Source of the DNA: an uncultured Mollicutes bacterium
GTDB lineage: Bacteria; Bacillota_I; Bacilli_A; Acholeplasmatales; Anaeroplasmataceae
NCBI GenBank assembly: GCA_947174785.1
Contig: CAMWKG010000002.1
Span: 1-64,000 of the forward strand
Direction of reading: 5' to 3'
Length of the DNA stretch: 64,000 nucleotides
Positions within the stretch are counted from its first letter, which is position 1. The number at the start of each line of letters is the position of its first letter. The notes beneath the pieces are model-generated. The model was not told where the DNA came from, searched no databases, and was given only the letters and a program-made list of their open reading frames with translations. This document shows positions 63,797 through 64,000 of the stretch, in pieces. The position numbers and the translations under genes are program-made.

Positions 63797-63828
63797 GACA
63801 AAATTCGCCAGACAAATTTCGACAAAGG
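63797..63828. repeat. Direct repeats upstream of the RES gene
   Basis: GACAAAATTCG (63797–63807), GACAAATTTCG (63811–63821) and a partial third GACAAAGG (63821–63828). They sit around the −35 position of the RES promoter and may be operator half-sites. Confidence 0.45.
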
Positions 63829-63879
63829 AATTTATTTAAGTTTACTTTGCGCTACTTTTTAATAGATTTGCAAATTAAA

Positions 63880-63917
63880 AAATGCTTATAAATACTTTTG
63901 TGTGTAAATAAGCATTT
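63880..63917 (-). terminator. Terminator of the gene at the right edge
   Basis: AAATGCTTAT/ATAAGCATTT, a 10-bp perfect stem with an 18-nt loop and a T tract on the minus strand; about 50 nt past the stop of the edge gene. Confidence 0.7.
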
Positions 63918-63967
63918 TATCTTGATATATTTTATTTATCTTTCGTATTTTCTGCTCTTATCAAACT

Positions 63968-64000
63968 TTAAATTACTTCAACACTATACTCCGATGTTTG
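63968..64000 (-). CDS. C-terminus of an unidentified gene cut by the window edge
   Basis: Ten codons ending SEYSVEVI then TAA, reading in from beyond the window. The similarity of this end to the fragment at 60376–60438, and the terminator that follows, argue for a real gene. Family unknown. Confidence 0.35.
   Translation of the reverse strand, partial: QTSEYSVEVI

Noticed and set aside
1-64000. Mycoplasma-type code (TGA as Trp)
   Set aside because: Several conserved genes end at TGA exactly where their families end and the next gene starts, for example mnmA, alaS and dnaB.
1-64000. CRISPR array or intact insertion sequence
   Set aside because: No regularly spaced repeats of 20 bases or more and no transposase gene with terminal repeats were seen.

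Overview
The window looks like the chromosome of a low-GC, AT-rich Bacillota of the Bacilli lineage, probably a gut commensal. Supporting points are the Bacillus-type primosome pair dnaB–dnaI, RecD2, RuvX next to alaS, a T-box on thrS, DUF1292, YceD–L32, and gut-type traits (secreted M60 peptidase, BspA-like repeat lipoprotein, GH43 glycosidase, AdhE). TGA is used as a stop (for example mnmA, alaS, dnaB), so the standard bacterial code applies and this is not a code-4 mollicute. I cannot name a genus.

Layout. The left edge (1–3230) is accessory: the first codons of a DUF5131 gene, a secreted caspase-like peptidase coupled to a membrane-bound XRE regulator, and a compact type I toxin–antitoxin locus with two convergent consensus promoters. 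From 3231 to about 49970 lies a mostly housekeeping backbone, largely on the minus strand: exonuclease, O-methyltransferase, DUF1292, ruvX, alaS, recD2, mnmA; plsC; DUF368 and an ArsB-like carrier; tRNA-Leu; a preQ1-riboswitch-led operon (extended QueT-like protein, rsmH, acetyltransferase); rpmF and yceD; a BspA-like lipoprotein with a G12 tract inside its promoter; an ABC-F ATPase; a T-box-led acetyltransferase–thrS operon; a DUF4160/DUF2442 pair; polA–nitroreductase–mutM–coaE–hypothetical–dnaB–dnaI; a large M60 peptidase; yhbY, adhE, rubrerythrin, a MATE exporter, a Nudix hydrolase and GH43.

From 50285 to 64000 the window is an accessory island, very AT-rich and containing gene debris. Its core is a translationally coupled eight-gene operon transcribed leftward (59658 to 50453): asparagine-synthetase-like enzyme, radical SAM protein, UDP-sugar 6-dehydrogenase, UDP-sugar 4-epimerase, glycosyltransferase, radical SAM–methyltransferase fusion, thymidylate-kinase-like P-loop protein and YdjC/ChbG-like deacetylase. 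It has no flippase, polymerase or exporter, so it resembles a small-molecule or modified-peptide/sugar pathway rather than a capsule locus. I regard it as the best candidate for an undescribed system here. Upstream of it are decayed genes, then a DUF4062 protein and a RES-domain protein that look like defence or toxin effectors.

Small features that coordinate annotation would miss include the type I toxin with its antisense RNA, a 52-residue secreted peptide that seems to start at CTG, a 37-residue hydrophobic peptide after recD2, the phase-variable promoter, the preQ1-I aptamer and the T-box.
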